DNA of 64,000 nt from the NCBI GenBank assembly GCA_002340095.1, contig DDKS01000046.1, forward strand, positions 1 to 64,000. Direction: 5' to 3'. Origin of the DNA: Betaproteobacteria bacterium UBA2592. GTDB taxonomy: Bacteria; Pseudomonadota; Gammaproteobacteria; Burkholderiales; Rhodocyclaceae. The number at the start of each line of letters is the position of its first letter. The stretch's first letter is position 1. Below are positions 30,944 through 43,076 of the stretch, piece after piece. Below the pieces are notes generated by a model. That model was not told the DNA's origin. It saw only the letters and a program-made list of their open reading frames with translations, and did not search any database. Both the position numbers and the translations under genes were made by a program.

Positions 30944-31587
30944 TGGATTTCTCCATGCACCAAAATCACGACCAGGGCCTTGGGGCCGTGGGCGCCGTAG
31001 GCCAGGGTCTGCTGGATGTCGGCGGTCTTGGAGGGACCGGAGACGAAGATCAGGTTGGTGGGCATGGCCGCCGACCACTGCTCTTGCTTCAGGGCCGTGG
31101 GCATGTCCGGATAGAGGCGGGTGGCGTCCAGCAGGCAGATGTGGATGGGCGGCACCAGGGAGAGGCTGCGCGGCTGTTCGGGGGAGGAGAGGATCACCAG
31201 GGTGCCGGTATCGGCGATGGCGCACTCGGCCAGGGTCAGGCCGGCGTCGATGCGGTCGAACAGGGTTGCCTTGAGCGCCTCCATGGGTTGGTCGAACCGG
31301 ATCAGGTCCGGGCCGCCCTCCCAGCTGGTGAGCAGATCGGGCAGATTGGGCAGCATCAGGGAGCGGATCTGGTAACGGTTGCAGACTTCCTCCACCGTCC
31401 GGCGCCAGCCCTCGGGATGGGCGTGGATCACTTCCGCATGGGCGGTGCTGAGCTGGGTTTCCAGGCTGTGCAGATAATCGGCCTGGCTCAGTTGGCGGGT
31501 CCAGGCATCGAGGCTGGGTTCAGGCAAGGAAACGACGGGACTCTGGCGCAGGCGGGCGAGGATGTTCTGGCGGGCGGAGGCAGTCAT
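30940..31587 (-). CDS. lutC: L-lactate utilisation protein LutC (LldG)
   Basis: The 215-residue LUD-domain protein is the third subunit of the LutABC complex. It shows the family features CAIADTGTLVILSSPEQPRSLSLVPP and, near the C terminus, FVSGPSKTADIQQTLAYGAHGP (conserved SGPSKTADIE-type motif). It starts at 31587 in an ATGA overlap with the lutA stop and ends overlapping the lutB start, so lutA-lutC-lutB are translated in series. Confidence 0.92.
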   Translation of the reverse strand: MTASARQNILARLRQSPVVSLPEPSLDAWTRQLSQADYLHSLETQLSTAHAEVIHAHPEGWRRTVEEVCNRYQIRSLMLPNLPDLLTSWEGGPDLIRFDQPMEALKATLFDRIDAGLTLAECAIADTGTLVILSSPEQPRSLSLVPPIHICLLDATRLYPDMPTALKQEQWSAAMPTNLIFVSGPSKTADIQQTLAYGAHGPKALVVILVHGEIQ

Positions 31588-32366
31588 GCTTGGGGCTCCA
31601 GACGGGACTTGAGGAAGGTGGCGATGTGCTGACCCTTGAGTGACTTGCCGGATTTGGCCAGGGTACCGTTGATGTTGGCCAGGCAGCCACAATCGGCAGA
31701 CACCAGCTGTTCGGCGCCGGAGGCCAGCAGGGCCTGGGCCTTGTCACCGGCCATGGCGGCGGAAAGTTCAGGGTGGCGCACCGAGAAGGCGCCGCCAAAA
31801 CCGCAACATTCGGCTTCCCGTTCCTGCTGCACCACTTCCACCTGGGCCAACTGGCCGAGCAGGGCCTTCGAGGTGAGGTGCACGCCCATCTCCCGACGAG
31901 CCGAGCAAGAGGTGTGCAGCACGACCTTGGTGGGTTGTCCCTTGTCTTCCAGTTTGACGTTCAGGATCTTCACCAGAAATTCGGTGAATTCGTAGACACG
32001 CGTGGCCACCGCTGCCACCTGGGAGGCCAGGGGATGATCGGCGCCAAAAAGGCGGGGCCAGTGGTGCTTCATCATCCCGGCGCAGGAGCCGGAGGGCACC
32101 ACGATGGGCCAGTCTTCCGTGAAAAGCCGCACCTGCTGTTCCGCCACGGCCAGGGCCTCGGCCGGGTAGCCGCTGGTGTAGGCGGGCTGGCCGCAGCAGG
32201 ATTGCGCCTCGGGAAATACGACCCGGACGCCTTCTTGTTCCAGAATGTCCATGGCGGAAATGCCGGCCCGGGGATCGAACAGGTCGATCAGACAGGTGCC
32301 GAAAAAGTAAACCGTGTGTGGCCGTGCGGCGGGGCAGGGGTTGCCATGCTCCGGGGAAAGGTTCAT
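31584..32366 (-). CDS. lutA: L-lactate utilisation CCG-domain protein LutA (LldE)
   Basis: A 260-residue protein with two cysteine-rich CCG domains (SCCGQPAYTSGY near residue 56, and CCGFGGAFSVRHPELS near residue 190, followed by SADCGCL). In the LutABC complex this subunit passes electrons from L-lactate. It is the first gene of the lactate operon, and the divergent lldR-like gene lies about 210 bp away across a region holding three operator-like sequences. Confidence 0.93.
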   Translation of the reverse strand: MNLSPEHGNPCPAARPHTVYFFGTCLIDLFDPRAGISAMDILEQEGVRVVFPEAQSCCGQPAYTSGYPAEALAVAEQQVRLFTEDWPIVVPSGSCAGMMKHHWPRLFGADHPLASQVAAVATRVYEFTEFLVKILNVKLEDKGQPTKVVLHTSCSARREMGVHLTSKALLGQLAQVEVVQQEREAECCGFGGAFSVRHPELSAAMAGDKAQALLASGAEQLVSADCGCLANINGTLAKSGKSLKGQHIATFLKSRLEPQA

Positions 32367-32431
32367 CCAGGTCTCCTCCAGAGGGGGCTTCGGGTGCGGG
32401 AGGAACCAAGCCCCTCTGGTCTTTATGGTTA

Positions 32432-32446
32432 ATTGGTCATACCAAT
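32432..32446. promoter_or_regulatory. GntR/LldR-type operator upstream of lutA
   Basis: ATTGGTCATACCAAT is a perfect palindrome matching the FadR-subfamily consensus TNGTNNNACNA. It lies 66 bp upstream of the lutA start and is the best of three such sites in the lut-lldR intergenic region. Confidence 0.75.
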
Positions 32447-32484
32447 GTTTCGGTGATGCAGAAAGTTACATGAATGCAGGTATT

Positions 32485-32495
32485 TGGTCAAACAA
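32485..32495. promoter_or_regulatory. weaker GntR/LldR-type operator
   Basis: TGGTCAAACAA fits TNGTNNNACNA but lacks full dyad symmetry. It lies between the two strong sites, with centre-to-centre spacing of about 51 and 62 bp, which would allow looping or cooperative binding. Confidence 0.4.
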
Positions 32496-32546
32496 AATCA
32501 CTTATGGCGGGACTTGTCAGGTCGATGAATGATGATTAGAATTTGG

Positions 32547-32557
32547 TGGTCTTACCA
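32547..32557. promoter_or_regulatory. GntR/LldR-type operator at the lldR start
   Basis: TGGTCTTACCA, flanked on the right by AT, matches the same consensus as the site upstream of lutA. It ends 21 bp before the chosen lldR start, a position suited to autorepression. Confidence 0.65.
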
Positions 32558-32578
32558 ATCAGGGATGCCCGAACTCCC

Positions 32579-33379
32579 ATGCCCCAGAGCAAGCTTTCCG
32601 TGCCCCGGATTTCCGACGCCATTGCCGAAACACTGGAGCGGCGCATCCTGGAAGGCTCCCTGAAACCCGGTGATCGCCTGCCGCCGGAGCGGGAGCTGGC
32701 CGCGGACCTGGGGGTTTCCCGCCCCTCCTTGCGTGAGGCGATCCAGAAACTGGCCTCCAAGGGGATGCTGCAAAGCCGTCAGGGCGGCGGAACCTTCGTC
32801 ACCGACCGCCTCAACTCCACCTTCTTCGATCCCTGGCGGGAAATGCTGGGAGTTCACCCGAATCTGCGCGAGGACCTGCTCGAATTCCGCCGCATGCTCG
32901 AAGGGCAGGCGGCCGAGTGGGCGGCCGAACGGCGCACCGAGGAGGACATGATCCGCCTTGCCCAGACCTTCGAGCAGCTCCAGGCCATCTTCGACAGTGA
33001 CGACCGGCAGCGCCAGGCCGCTTGCGACATGGCCTTCCATCAAGCCATCGCCGAGGCGTCCCACAATGCCCTGCTGGGCCACCTGACCTCCACCATGTTG
33101 CGGCTGATGGAAGAGAACATCTGCCTTAACCTCACCGAGCTGGGGGGTGTGAGTCGGGCCTTCTCCTTGCTCAAGGCCCAGCACGCAGCTCTCTACGAGG
33201 CCATTCGTGACGGCAAGCCGGCCGCAGCCCGGGCGGCTGCCGAAGTGCACATCGACTTCGTGCATGAGAGCCTGGCCCAGTCCCTGCGTTCTGCGGCCCG
33301 GCGCGAAACCGCCGCCCGGCGCCTCAAGGGCAACGACTTTTCCAGCGGTTCCAGCCATTTCTCGTCATCTTCCAATTGA
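32579..33379 (+). CDS. lldR: GntR/FadR-family lactate-responsive regulator (LldR/LutR-like)
   Basis: This 266-residue regulator has an N-terminal winged helix (LKPGDRLPPERELAADLGVSRPSLREAIQKL, followed by QGGGTFV in the wing) and a C-terminal FCD ligand domain (about residues 95-220) with the metal-binding Asp and His pattern of FadR-type proteins. It is divergent from lutA with matching operators between them, so it most likely represses the lactate operon until lactate is present. The ATG at 32579 is preferred to an upstream TTG at 32543 that overlaps an operator. Confidence 0.88.
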   Translation: MPQSKLSVPRISDAIAETLERRILEGSLKPGDRLPPERELAADLGVSRPSLREAIQKLASKGMLQSRQGGGTFVTDRLNSTFFDPWREMLGVHPNLREDLLEFRRMLEGQAAEWAAERRTEEDMIRLAQTFEQLQAIFDSDDRQRQAACDMAFHQAIAEASHNALLGHLTSTMLRLMEENICLNLTELGGVSRAFSLLKAQHAALYEAIRDGKPAAARAAAEVHIDFVHESLAQSLRSAARRETAARRLKGNDFSSGSSHFSSSSN

Positions 33380-33398
33380 TTCCTGAAAGGATCTTCTG

Positions 33399-35771
33399 AT
33401 GGACAACCTCGTCATTCCCTTTGAACGCCTGCGCATGAGCGATGTGGACCAGGTGGGCGGCAAGAACGCCTCCCTGGGCGAGATGATCAGCCAGCTGGCC
33501 GATTCCGGCGTGCGGGTTCCGGGCGGCTTTGCCACCACCGCCCATGCCTACCGGGTGTTCCTGGCTCAGAGCGGTCTGGACAGGAAGATTGCCGATACCC
33601 TCGAACATCTGGATGTGGACGATGTAAACGCCCTGGTCGCCACCGGGGCGAAAATTCGTCAGTGGATCATCGATACCCCCTTCCCGATGGATCTGACGAT
33701 TGCCATAACAGAGCAATATCAAAGACTTGTTGCCGAATCCTCAAGTGATGTGTCATTCGCGGTGCGTTCCTCCGCCACCGCCGAGGACCTGCCCGATGCG
33801 TCGTTCGCCGGCCAGCAGGAAACCTTCCTCAACATCGTCGGCCTGGATAACATCCTGCATGCCATCAAGGAGGTGTTCGCCTCCCTCTACAACGACCGGG
33901 CCATCGCCTACCGGGTGCACAAGGGCTTCGTCCATGCCGACGTGGCGCTGTCCGCCGGGGTGCAGCGCATGGTGCGTTCCGACAAGGGCGCGGCCGGGGT
34001 GATGTTCACCCTGGATACCGAATCCGGCTTCCGCGATGCCGTGTTCGTCACCGCCAGCTACGGCCTGGGCGAAACCGTGGTCCAGGGCGCCGTGAATCCG
34101 GACGAGTTCTACGTGCACAAGCCCATGCTGGCCGCCGGTAAAAAGGCCGTGGTGCGTCGCAACCTGGGCTCCAAGATGATCAAGATGGTCTTTGCCGCCG
34201 AGAAGGTGGCAGGCAAGTCCACCGTCACCGAGGAGGTGCCCGAGGCCGACCGGCACCGTTTCTCCATCACCGACGCCGAGGTGGAGGAACTGGCCCGCTA
34301 CGCCATGATCATCGAGCAGCACTACCAGCGGCCCATGGACATCGAGTGGGGCAAGGATGGCTTGGATGGGCGGCTCTACATCCTGCAGGCTCGGCCCGAG
34401 ACCGTGAAGTCCCAGGAGAGCCACAACCGCCTGGAGAAGTTCAAGCTCAAGTCCTTCTCCAAGGTGCTCGCCTCCGGCCGCGCCATCGGCCAGAAGATCG
34501 GCGTGGGTCCGGTGCGCATCGTTCATGACCCCAGGGAAATGGACAAGGTCCAGCCCGGCGACGTGCTGGTGGCCGACATGACCGACCCCAACTGGGAACC
34601 CGTGATGAAGCGGGCCTCCGCCATCGTCACCAACCGGGGCGGCCGCACCTGCCACGCCGCCATCATCGCCCGGGAACTGGGCGTGCCCGCCATCGTGGGC
34701 TGCGGCGATGCCACCGAAACCCTCACCGAAGGCGAGATCGTCACCGTGTCCTGCGCCGAGGGCGACACTGGCCACATCTACCGCGGCAAGCTGGATTTCG
34801 AGGTGATCTCCAAGGACATCTCCGCCATGCCCGACATCCCCGTCAAGGTGATGATGAACGTGGGCAACCCGGAACTGGCCTTCGAATTCGCCCAGCTACC
34901 CAACGCCGGCGTGGGGCTGGCCCGGGTGGAATTCGTCATCAACAACGTGATCGGCATTCACCCCAAGGCCATCCTGGACGTGGAACGCCTGCCCGCCTCC
35001 AAGCGCGAGGAAATCCAGCGCCGGGCCCGGGGCTACGCCAGCCCCGTGGACTTCTTCGTGGAAAAGCTGGCCGAGGGCGTGGCCACCATTGCCGCCGCCT
35101 TCTGGCCCAAGCCCGTGATCGTGCGCCTCTCCGACTTCAAGTCGAATGAATACCGCAAGCTCCTGGGCGGCGAACTGTACGAGCCCGAGGAAGAAAACCC
35201 CATGTTGGGCTTCCGCGGCGCCTCCCGCTACATCGCCCAGTCCTTCCGCGACTGCTTCGAGATGGAATGCCGGGCCATGAAGAAGGTGCGCGAGGAAATG
35301 GGCCTCACCAACGTCTGGCTGATGGTGCCCTTCGTGCGCACCCTGGAAGAGGGCAAGGGCGTGGTGAGCCTGCTGGCCGAACACGGCCTCAAGCAGGGCG
35401 AGAACGATCTCAAGCTGATCATGATGTGCGAAATCCCCTCCAACGCCCTGCTGGCCGAGGAATTCCTCGACATCTTCGACGGCTTCTCCATCGGCTCCAA
35501 CGACCTGACCCAGCTCACCCTGGGCCTGGATCGGGACTCCGGCCTGGTGGCCAACCTGTTCGACGAGCGCGACCCGGCCGTGAAGAAGCTCCTGGCCATG
35601 GCGATTGCCACCGCCAACAAGAAGGGCAAGTACGTGGGCATCTGCGGTCAGGGCCCCTCCGACCATCCCGACCTGGCCGAATGGCTGATGGATCAGGGCA
35701 TCCAGAGCATGTCGCTCAACCCGGACACGGTGGTGGATACCTGGCAGCGTCTGGCGGCCCACCGGCAGTAA
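33399..35771 (+). CDS. ppsA: phosphoenolpyruvate synthase
   Basis: PpsA converts pyruvate, ATP and water to PEP, AMP and phosphate for gluconeogenesis. The 790-residue protein has the N-terminal nucleotide-binding domain ([30 protein letters not shown]), the swivelling phosphohistidine domain with [18 protein letters not shown], and a C-terminal PEP-binding TIM barrel ([21 protein letters not shown]). It starts 19 bp after the lldR-like regulator, which links lactate-derived pyruvate to gluconeogenesis. Its usual regulator PpsR is not in this window. Confidence 0.95.
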   Translation: MDNLVIPFERLRMSDVDQVGGKNASLGEMISQLADSGVRVPGGFATTAHAYRVFLAQSGLDRKIADTLEHLDVDDVNALVATGAKIRQWIIDTPFPMDLTIAITEQYQRLVAESSSDVSFAVRSSATAEDLPDASFAGQQETFLNIVGLDNILHAIKEVFASLYNDRAIAYRVHKGFVHADVALSAGVQRMVRSDKGAAGVMFTLDTESGFRDAVFVTASYGLGETVVQGAVNPDEFYVHKPMLAAGKKAVVRRNLGSKMIKMVFAAEKVAGKSTVTEEVPEADRHRFSITDAEVEELARYAMIIEQHYQRPMDIEWGKDGLDGRLYILQARPETVKSQESHNRLEKFKLKSFSKVLASGRAIGQKIGVGPVRIVHDPREMDKVQPGDVLVADMTDPNWEPVMKRASAIVTNRGGRTCHAAIIARELGVPAIVGCGDATETLTEGEIVTVSCAEGDTGHIYRGKLDFEVISKDISAMPDIPVKVMMNVGNPELAFEFAQLPNAGVGLARVEFVINNVIGIHPKAILDVERLPASKREEIQRRARGYASPVDFFVEKLAEGVATIAAAFWPKPVIVRLSDFKSNEYRKLLGGELYEPEEENPMLGFRGASRYIAQSFRDCFEMECRAMKKVREEMGLTNVWLMVPFVRTLEEGKGVVSLLAEHGLKQGENDLKLIMMCEIPSNALLAEEFLDIFDGFSIGSNDLTQLTLGLDRDSGLVANLFDERDPAVKKLLAMAIATANKKGKYVGICGQGPSDHPDLAEWLMDQGIQSMSLNPDTVVDTWQRLAAHRQ

Positions 35772-35801
35772 GCGCAGGCCGCAGCAAGCGCGCAGCAGGC
35801 G

Positions 35802-35828
35802 AAAGGCCGGGAGCGATCCCGGCCTTTT
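35802..35828 (+). terminator. rho-independent terminator of ppsA
   Basis: AAAGGCCGGGA (35802-35812) pairs with TCCCGGCCTTT (35817-35827) around a GCGA loop, and the stem ends in a short T run. It follows the ppsA stop by 30 bp. Confidence 0.85.
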
Positions 35829-35836
35829 GCCATCAA

Positions 35837-35959
35837 TCAGGCCGGGGTGCGCCGGTCGAGCGCGCCGGACCAGGTGCCGAAGGTTATGCCGATGTTCCAC
35901 CGCATGGTCCGGAGGGAGCCGGCGTCGTCGACGATGAGGATTCGAGCCGCTTTGGGCAT
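35837..35959 (-). pseudogene. remnant of a response-regulator receiver domain
   Basis: The reverse strand encodes 40 residues starting MPKAARILIVDDAGSLRTMR, which resembles the first strand and acidic pocket (ILIVDD) of a CheY-like receiver. After about residue 20 the similarity stops (NIGITFGTWSGALDRRTPA), and there is no phosphoacceptor Asp, no Lys and no output domain. It is most simply read as the 5' stub of a deleted response-regulator gene in the 260-bp gap between ppsA and the VC0807-like gene. A coincidental match is possible. Confidence 0.35.
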
Positions 35960-36033
35960 GGTCTGGATGACAATCAGGACAGGGAGTGCAGGAGCCAGGA
36001 GGAAAGGGCAGGAGTTCCCGGAAATTACAGCCT

Positions 36034-36726
36034 TCAGGATGACTGGCGCAGGATGTCCGTGAAGCCCAGGCCGGCCAGTTCCCGGGTGCTCCGGCTCAGG
36101 TAATAGAGTACCGCGATCATCATCAGGGTGGAGGGCAGGGCGATCATGGGATAGCTCAGCAGGGTCAGGCGGCCCAGTTCCTCGTTGAAGGCCTCGGTGC
36201 CTGCCGGGCTGACGACGATCCATTTGGCCAGCAGGTAGTTCATGGCGGCAGAGAAGAAGAAGGTGCAGCTCAGCAGGATGGTGCCGGTCTGCAGGCGGGC
36301 TTCAAAGGCTTCCACATTGCCGCGCAGGGCCAAGTGCTGCTGGACTTTATCCACATCAATGATGGTCGGGTTGAACAGCAGGGTCTTGACGAGCGGGTAG
36401 GGGGTGCGGATCGAGGCCAGCACCACCAGACCGATGATGCCGGGCACGGCGGCTTCCTTGACGGCCAGCCACTGGGTATCCAGTTCAAGCAGCCCGATGC
36501 CGCCGGTGAGCAGGATGTTCACCAGGCCCAGGGCCGAGAAGATGTTGAACTTGCGGCTTTTGACCAGGTCCATTGTGCCCCAGACCAGGGGAAAGGCCAG
36601 GGCCAGGAGCAGGGCGCCGACGCTGCCCAGATGTTGGGCCCCGCTGAGTTTCATCAGGATCAGGGAAGGAATGATGATGTTGATCAGCAGTTCGATCAGG
36701 GGATTGTTTTTCTGGGCGGGGACCAT
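36034..36726 (-). CDS. VC0807-family integral membrane protein
   Basis: A 230-residue protein with six to seven hydrophobic helices. It begins MVPAQKNNPLIELLINIIIPSLILMKLSG and carries the SRKFNIFSALGLVNILLTGGIGL and FFFSAAMNYLLAKWIV segments of the VC0807-like family, whose function is unknown. The ATG at 36726 is chosen over one four codons upstream. It is divergent from the next small membrane protein gene by about 50 bp. Confidence 0.7.
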   Translation of the reverse strand: MVPAQKNNPLIELLINIIIPSLILMKLSGAQHLGSVGALLLALAFPLVWGTMDLVKSRKFNIFSALGLVNILLTGGIGLLELDTQWLAVKEAAVPGIIGLVVLASIRTPYPLVKTLLFNPTIIDVDKVQQHLALRGNVEAFEARLQTGTILLSCTFFFSAAMNYLLAKWIVVSPAGTEAFNEELGRLTLLSYPMIALPSTLMMIAVLYYLSRSTRELAGLGFTDILRQSS

Positions 36727-36778
36727 GGACGATCTCAAAGGCTAGAATGGGCGACTGTTTTGTTGGCAAGGATGGGGA

Positions 36779-37132
36779 ATGGATCAGCGGCAATACACCT
36801 TTTACCAGACCAGAATTCCGGGTCCGGCCCCGGGGGGCAGCCTGTTGAGCCGCATCCTGCGGCTAATGGTACTCCTGGGCTTGCTGGTGCTGGGCTTCAT
36901 GTTTTCCCTGGTGCTGTTTGCCGTGCTGGCGGTGGGCGGGATGCTGTTGTGGGGCTTTTTCTGGTGGAAAACCCGCAAGCTTCGACAGCAGATGCAGGAA
37001 CAAGGTTTCCCGCCTCCCCCCTTTTCTTCTCCCACCGAAGGGCGGGTGATCGAGGGGCAGGTGATCCGGGCCGGCACCGACAAGGACATCATGTCGGAGG
37101 ATTCCCCCCCGAGGTCAGGCGGGGCAGGGTGA
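36779..37132 (+). CDS. small single-pass or hairpin membrane protein, unknown
   Basis: This 117-residue protein has one long hydrophobic region (about residues 28-62, probably two closely spaced helices, LMVLLGLLVLGFMF and LAVGGMLLWGFFW). It is followed by a basic WWKTRKLRQQ stretch, a proline patch and a polar tail. Such proteins recur near ratA/smpB genes in betaproteobacteria, but I cannot assign a function. Its 3' end overlaps the convergent TRIC gene by 44 bp. Confidence 0.6.
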   Translation: MDQRQYTFYQTRIPGPAPGGSLLSRILRLMVLLGLLVLGFMFSLVLFAVLAVGGMLLWGFFWWKTRKLRQQMQEQGFPPPPFSSPTEGRVIEGQVIRAGTDKDIMSEDSPPRSGGAG

Positions 37133-37727
37133 TCTTCCAGCGGATGGCCGCCAGGCGCACGGCAAAGACCACGCCCATGGCGATGAAACCAGCGCTCACA
37201 GGGTCCAGCCCCAGGGCCTGCAGGGCGATGAGCGCAAGGGCGCCAAGCCAAGCCGCGGTCGCGTAAAGCTCGCTGGTGAATACCAGGGGCACTTCATTGG
37301 TGAGCACATCCCGCAGGAGCCCCCCGAAGACGGCGGTGATCACGCCCATCAGGCTGGCCACCAGCCAGGGGGCGCCGAACTGCAGCCCGACCTGGGTGCC
37401 CACCACGGTGAACAGGGCCAGGCCGATGGCATCGGGAATCAGGAACAGCTTGCCGGGCACGGTCCAGCGGCGGGCCAGGAAGAAGGTGAAGATGGCGGCC
37501 AGGATGGTGGCGGTCAGGTAGGCCTGGTCGGCAATCCAGAACACCTGCCGGTCCAGCAGCAGGTCCCTGAGCGTTCCCCCTCCCAGGGAGGCGGCCACGC
37601 CCGCCGTGATGGCACCGAACAGGTCCACCTGCTTGCGCCCGGCTTCCAGCACGCCGGTGGCGCCACAGACCACCGAAGCGGCGATCCCGAGGCCATAGAG
37701 GAAGGCATCGACGGTCAGGGGTGTCAT
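37089..37727 (-). CDS. trimeric intracellular cation channel family protein (YicG/UPF0126)
   Basis: The 212-residue protein has seven hydrophobic helices and two internal repeats, each with a glycine-rich kink (ASLGGGTLRDLLLDR and AVFGGLLRDVLTNEVPLVF), the hallmark of bacterial TRIC homologues that conduct K+ or Na+. The GGGTLRD and GGLLRDVL motifs are intact. It lies 3 bp downstream of smpB in the same direction, which suggests joint transcription. Confidence 0.88.
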   Translation of the reverse strand: MTPLTVDAFLYGLGIAASVVCGATGVLEAGRKQVDLFGAITAGVAASLGGGTLRDLLLDRQVFWIADQAYLTATILAAIFTFFLARRWTVPGKLFLIPDAIGLALFTVVGTQVGLQFGAPWLVASLMGVITAVFGGLLRDVLTNEVPLVFTSELYATAAWLGALALIALQALGLDPVSAGFIAMGVVFAVRLAAIRWKITLPRLTSGGNPPT

Positions 37728-37730
37728 GAT

Positions 37731-38186
37731 TCAGCGGCCCTTGACCCTTTCCCGCATGAGCCGCTGCTTTTCCCGGGCCCAGTCCCTTTCCTTGGCGTCT
37801 TCGCGCTTGTCGTGCTGTTTCTTGCCCTTGGCCAGCCCGATCTCGGCCTTGATGCGGCCCCGGGTGTAGTGCAGGTCCAGGGGCACGAGGGTGTAGCCGG
37901 CCCGTTCCACCTTGCCGATCAGCTTCATGATCTCGTTGCCGTGCAGGAGCAGCTTGCGGGTGCGCACCGGGTCCGGATGGATGTGGGTGGAAGCCGTGGG
38001 CAGGGGCGTGATGTGCATGCCCAGCAACCAGATCTCGCCGCGCTTGATGACCACGTAGGCTTCCTTGATCTGCACCCGGCCGGCCCGGATGGATTTCACC
38101 TCCCAGCCTTCCAGGGCGATGCCGGCCTCGTATTTTTCCTCGATGAAGTAATCGTGGAAGGCCTTTTTGTTGTTGGCGATACTCAT
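37731..38186 (-). CDS. smpB: SsrA-binding protein SmpB
   Basis: SmpB delivers tmRNA to stalled ribosomes. The 151-residue protein shows the full OB-fold ([62 protein letters not shown]) and the basic C-terminal tail (ending MRERVKGR) that inserts in the mRNA channel. It is divergent from ratA, a common arrangement in gamma- and betaproteobacteria. Confidence 0.96.
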   Translation of the reverse strand: MSIANNKKAFHDYFIEEKYEAGIALEGWEVKSIRAGRVQIKEAYVVIKRGEIWLLGMHITPLPTASTHIHPDPVRTRKLLLHGNEIMKLIGKVERAGYTLVPLDLHYTRGRIKAEIGLAKGKKQHDKREDAKERDWAREKQRLMRERVKGR

Positions 38187-38248
38187 GATGCGGCGTGATT
38201 CCTATAGAATCGCCGGATTCTAACAAGATTCGGAGCTTCTGGCGGACC

Positions 38249-38692
38249 ATGGCCCTGGTCGAAAAATCGGTGCTGATCGAATACTCAGCCCAGCAGATGT
38301 TTGATCTGGTGGATCGTTGCGAGGACTATCCCCAATTCCTGCCCTGGTGCAGCAAGACCGAGTGTCTGTTCCGGGACGAGAAGAAGACGGTGGGGACCCT
38401 GCACATCAACTATCACAGCGTCAAATCCCACTTCACCACCGAGAACGAGAAGGAAATCCCGGTTTCCATGAAGATCCGCCTGGTGGATGGCCCCTTCCGG
38501 CACATGGAAGGCAGCTGGTGTTTCAAGGCCCTGGCCCCGAATGCCTGCAAGATCGAGTTCCGGCTGCAGTACGAATTTTCCAGCAAGTTGTTCGAGAAGG
38601 TCATCGGCCCGGTGTTCAGCCATATTGCCAACACTTTCGTGGATGCCTTCGTGAGGCGGGCCCGGCAGATTTATGGAGCGCAACATGGCTGA
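38249..38692 (+). CDS. ratA: RatA / Coq10-type START-domain protein
   Basis: This 147-residue protein has the polyketide cyclase/START fold of the RatA (YfjG) family ([53 protein letters not shown]). E. coli RatA was described as a 50S-binding anti-association factor, and other homologues act in ubiquinone handling. The start at 38249 (MALVEKSV) removes an unlikely 18-residue extension. It overlaps ratB by 8 bp. Confidence 0.9.
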   Translation: MALVEKSVLIEYSAQQMFDLVDRCEDYPQFLPWCSKTECLFRDEKKTVGTLHINYHSVKSHFTTENEKEIPVSMKIRLVDGPFRHMEGSWCFKALAPNACKIEFRLQYEFSSKLFEKVIGPVFSHIANTFVDAFVRRARQIYGAQHG

Positions 38693-39011
38693 CACGCAGA
38701 TAGCGGTGGAGGTGATCTATGCCCTGCCGGATCGCCAGGACCTGGTACGACTCGTCCTGCCCTCGGGCAGCACCCTGCAGCAGGCCCTGGAAGCCTCGGG
38801 TTTGTTGCAGAAGCACCCGGAAATCGACCTGAAAAAGAACAAGTTCGGCATCTTTTCCAAGCTTTCCAAGCTCGACACCGTGCTGCGCGACCGGGACAGG
38901 GTGGAAATCTACCGCCCCCTGATTGCCGATCCCAAGGAAGTGCGCAAGCAGCGGGCGGCCGAGGGCAAGGTGATGAAAAAGGGCGCGGGGGAAGAGGGCG
39001 AATCCGCCTGA
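38685..39011 (+). CDS. ratB: RnfH-family ubiquitin-like protein RatB
   Basis: The 108-residue protein has the beta-grasp fold of the RnfH/RatB family ([64 protein letters not shown]). Its ATG lies inside the ratA 3' end, giving the usual ratA-ratB pair. The C-terminal tail is charged. Its cellular role is not settled in any organism. Confidence 0.9.
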   Translation: MADTQIAVEVIYALPDRQDLVRLVLPSGSTLQQALEASGLLQKHPEIDLKKNKFGIFSKLSKLDTVLRDRDRVEIYRPLIADPKEVRKQRAAEGKVMKKGAGEEGESA

Positions 39012-39031
39012 ATCTTGCCGCCCTGCCCATG

Positions 39032-39053
39032 AAAAAGGGGCCCGCGGGCCCCT
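39032..39053 (-). terminator. terminator of the DUF4124 gene (possibly bidirectional)
   Basis: AGGGGCCCG and CGGGCCCCT (39036-39053) form a near-perfect palindrome. On the reverse strand it is followed by five T (complement of 39032-39036). It separates the convergent ratB and DUF4124 genes. Confidence 0.7.
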
Positions 39054-39077
39054 CTGCACGGATGCCGACCGGCTGGC

Positions 39078-39554
39078 TTACTTGCACCAGCTCTGGACCG
39101 ACTGCCGGGCCCGTTCCACTTCCTGCTGGCGCTGCTGTTCGTCGAGATATTCCCGCTCGCCGTCCGGCTTCATGCGGCTGATGCGCTGGCCGGATTCCAT
39201 CTCCTTCAGCTGGCTCTGGGCACGCAGGCAGTTTTCCTTCTGTCGCTCGGCTTCCGCTTTTTCCTTGGCGGCCTTTTCGGCGCTTTCCCGCTTTTGCTGC
39301 TGGCGCTGGCGGAATTCCAGATCCTTCTCGGCCCAGCTCTTGGGCGGGGCGCTCGCCCCGGTGTCACCGTTGCCAGTGTCGCTGCCGGTGGCGGCCGGGC
39401 GGCCTGCCACCGGCGCCTGCTTGCCAGCTCCCGGCTGGGGCGTGTCAGAAATCACGGTGCGTCCCTGGGCGTCCTTCCATTTGTAGACCTGAGCCTGCGC
39501 GGGCAGGGCAGTCAGCAGGGGGAGCAGAAGCAGGATGAGGCAACGATTGCGCAT
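39078..39554 (-). CDS. exported DUF4124-domain protein
   Basis: A 158-residue protein with a signal peptide (MRNRCLILLLLPLLTALPAQA) followed by the DUF4124 motif QVYKWKDAQGRTVISDTPQPG, typical of small envelope proteins in beta- and gammaproteobacteria. The rest is a highly charged Gln-, Glu- and Arg-rich helix with possible coiled coil (about residues 85-150). Its function is unknown. It is divergent from guaB by 75 bp. Confidence 0.82.
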   Translation of the reverse strand: MRNRCLILLLLPLLTALPAQAQVYKWKDAQGRTVISDTPQPGAGKQAPVAGRPAATGSDTGNGDTGASAPPKSWAEKDLEFRQRQQQKRESAEKAAKEKAEAERQKENCLRAQSQLKEMESGQRISRMKPDGEREYLDEQQRQQEVERARQSVQSWCK

Positions 39555-39572
39555 GGGAATCCTCGGGGATGA

Positions 39573-41093
<1,521 letters not shown>

Positions 41094-41111
41094 TTGACCC
41101 TTCCCTTTCCA

Positions 41112-41140
41112 GGGCGGCTCCCGTAGCCGCCCTTTTCTTT
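41112..41140 (+). terminator. rho-independent terminator between guaB and guaA
   Basis: GGGCGGCT (41112-41119) pairs perfectly with AGCCGCCC (41125-41132), followed by TTTTCTTT. This implies that guaA is expressed by read-through or from its own promoter. Confidence 0.85.
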
Positions 41141-41154
41141 ACTGGCAGCGAACC

Positions 41155-42789
<1,635 letters not shown>

Positions 42790-42889
42790 GCAGAGGTCTG
42801 GCAGTGACTGGCGGGAACAAGCAACAAAGTCGCTATAGATCATTGATAGACAAGAAAAAATCTTAAATTTTTCTGGCAAGGTCTGGCAG

Positions 42890-42909
42890 CATCGAGCGGG
42901 GGTAAGCAG
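42890..42909. repeat. second copy of the guaA-end attachment sequence
   Basis: CATCGAGCGGGGGTAAGCAG repeats the guaA terminal 20 bases with three changes. AGGTCTGGCAG is also found near both copies (42794-42804 and 42879-42889). This could be a remnant attachment site of another insertion or an integrase arm-binding repeat within attL. Confidence 0.45.
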
Positions 42910-42948
42910 TCAATTTTTGCTGGTATATTTGCTGGCATCCCGCGATCT

Positions 42949-43073
42949 GATACCATGGTTTGCATCAGATACCATCAACCGCGCGCAGGACTCGTGATGG
43001 TATCGAAATCTACTAACATATTGATAAACAAAGAAAAAACGCCTGAATTCAGCGTTTGTTCGGTGATGGTATC
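42949..43073. promoter_or_regulatory. cluster of four GATACCAT / ATGGTATC sites upstream of the integrase
   Basis: The octamer GATACCAT occurs at 42949-42956 and 42968-42975, and inverted (ATGGTATC) at 42997-43004 and 43066-43073. The last copy ends 4 bp before the integrase start. The pattern suits a repressor, excisionase or integrase arm-type binding region. Nothing else coding is seen in the 287 bp between guaA and the integrase. Confidence 0.45.
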
Positions 43074-43076
43074 GAG

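Noticed and set aside
42845..42880. AT-rich hairpin after guaA as terminator
   Set aside because: AGAAAAA/TTTTTCT pairing is weak, AT-only and without a GC stem, so it is not called.
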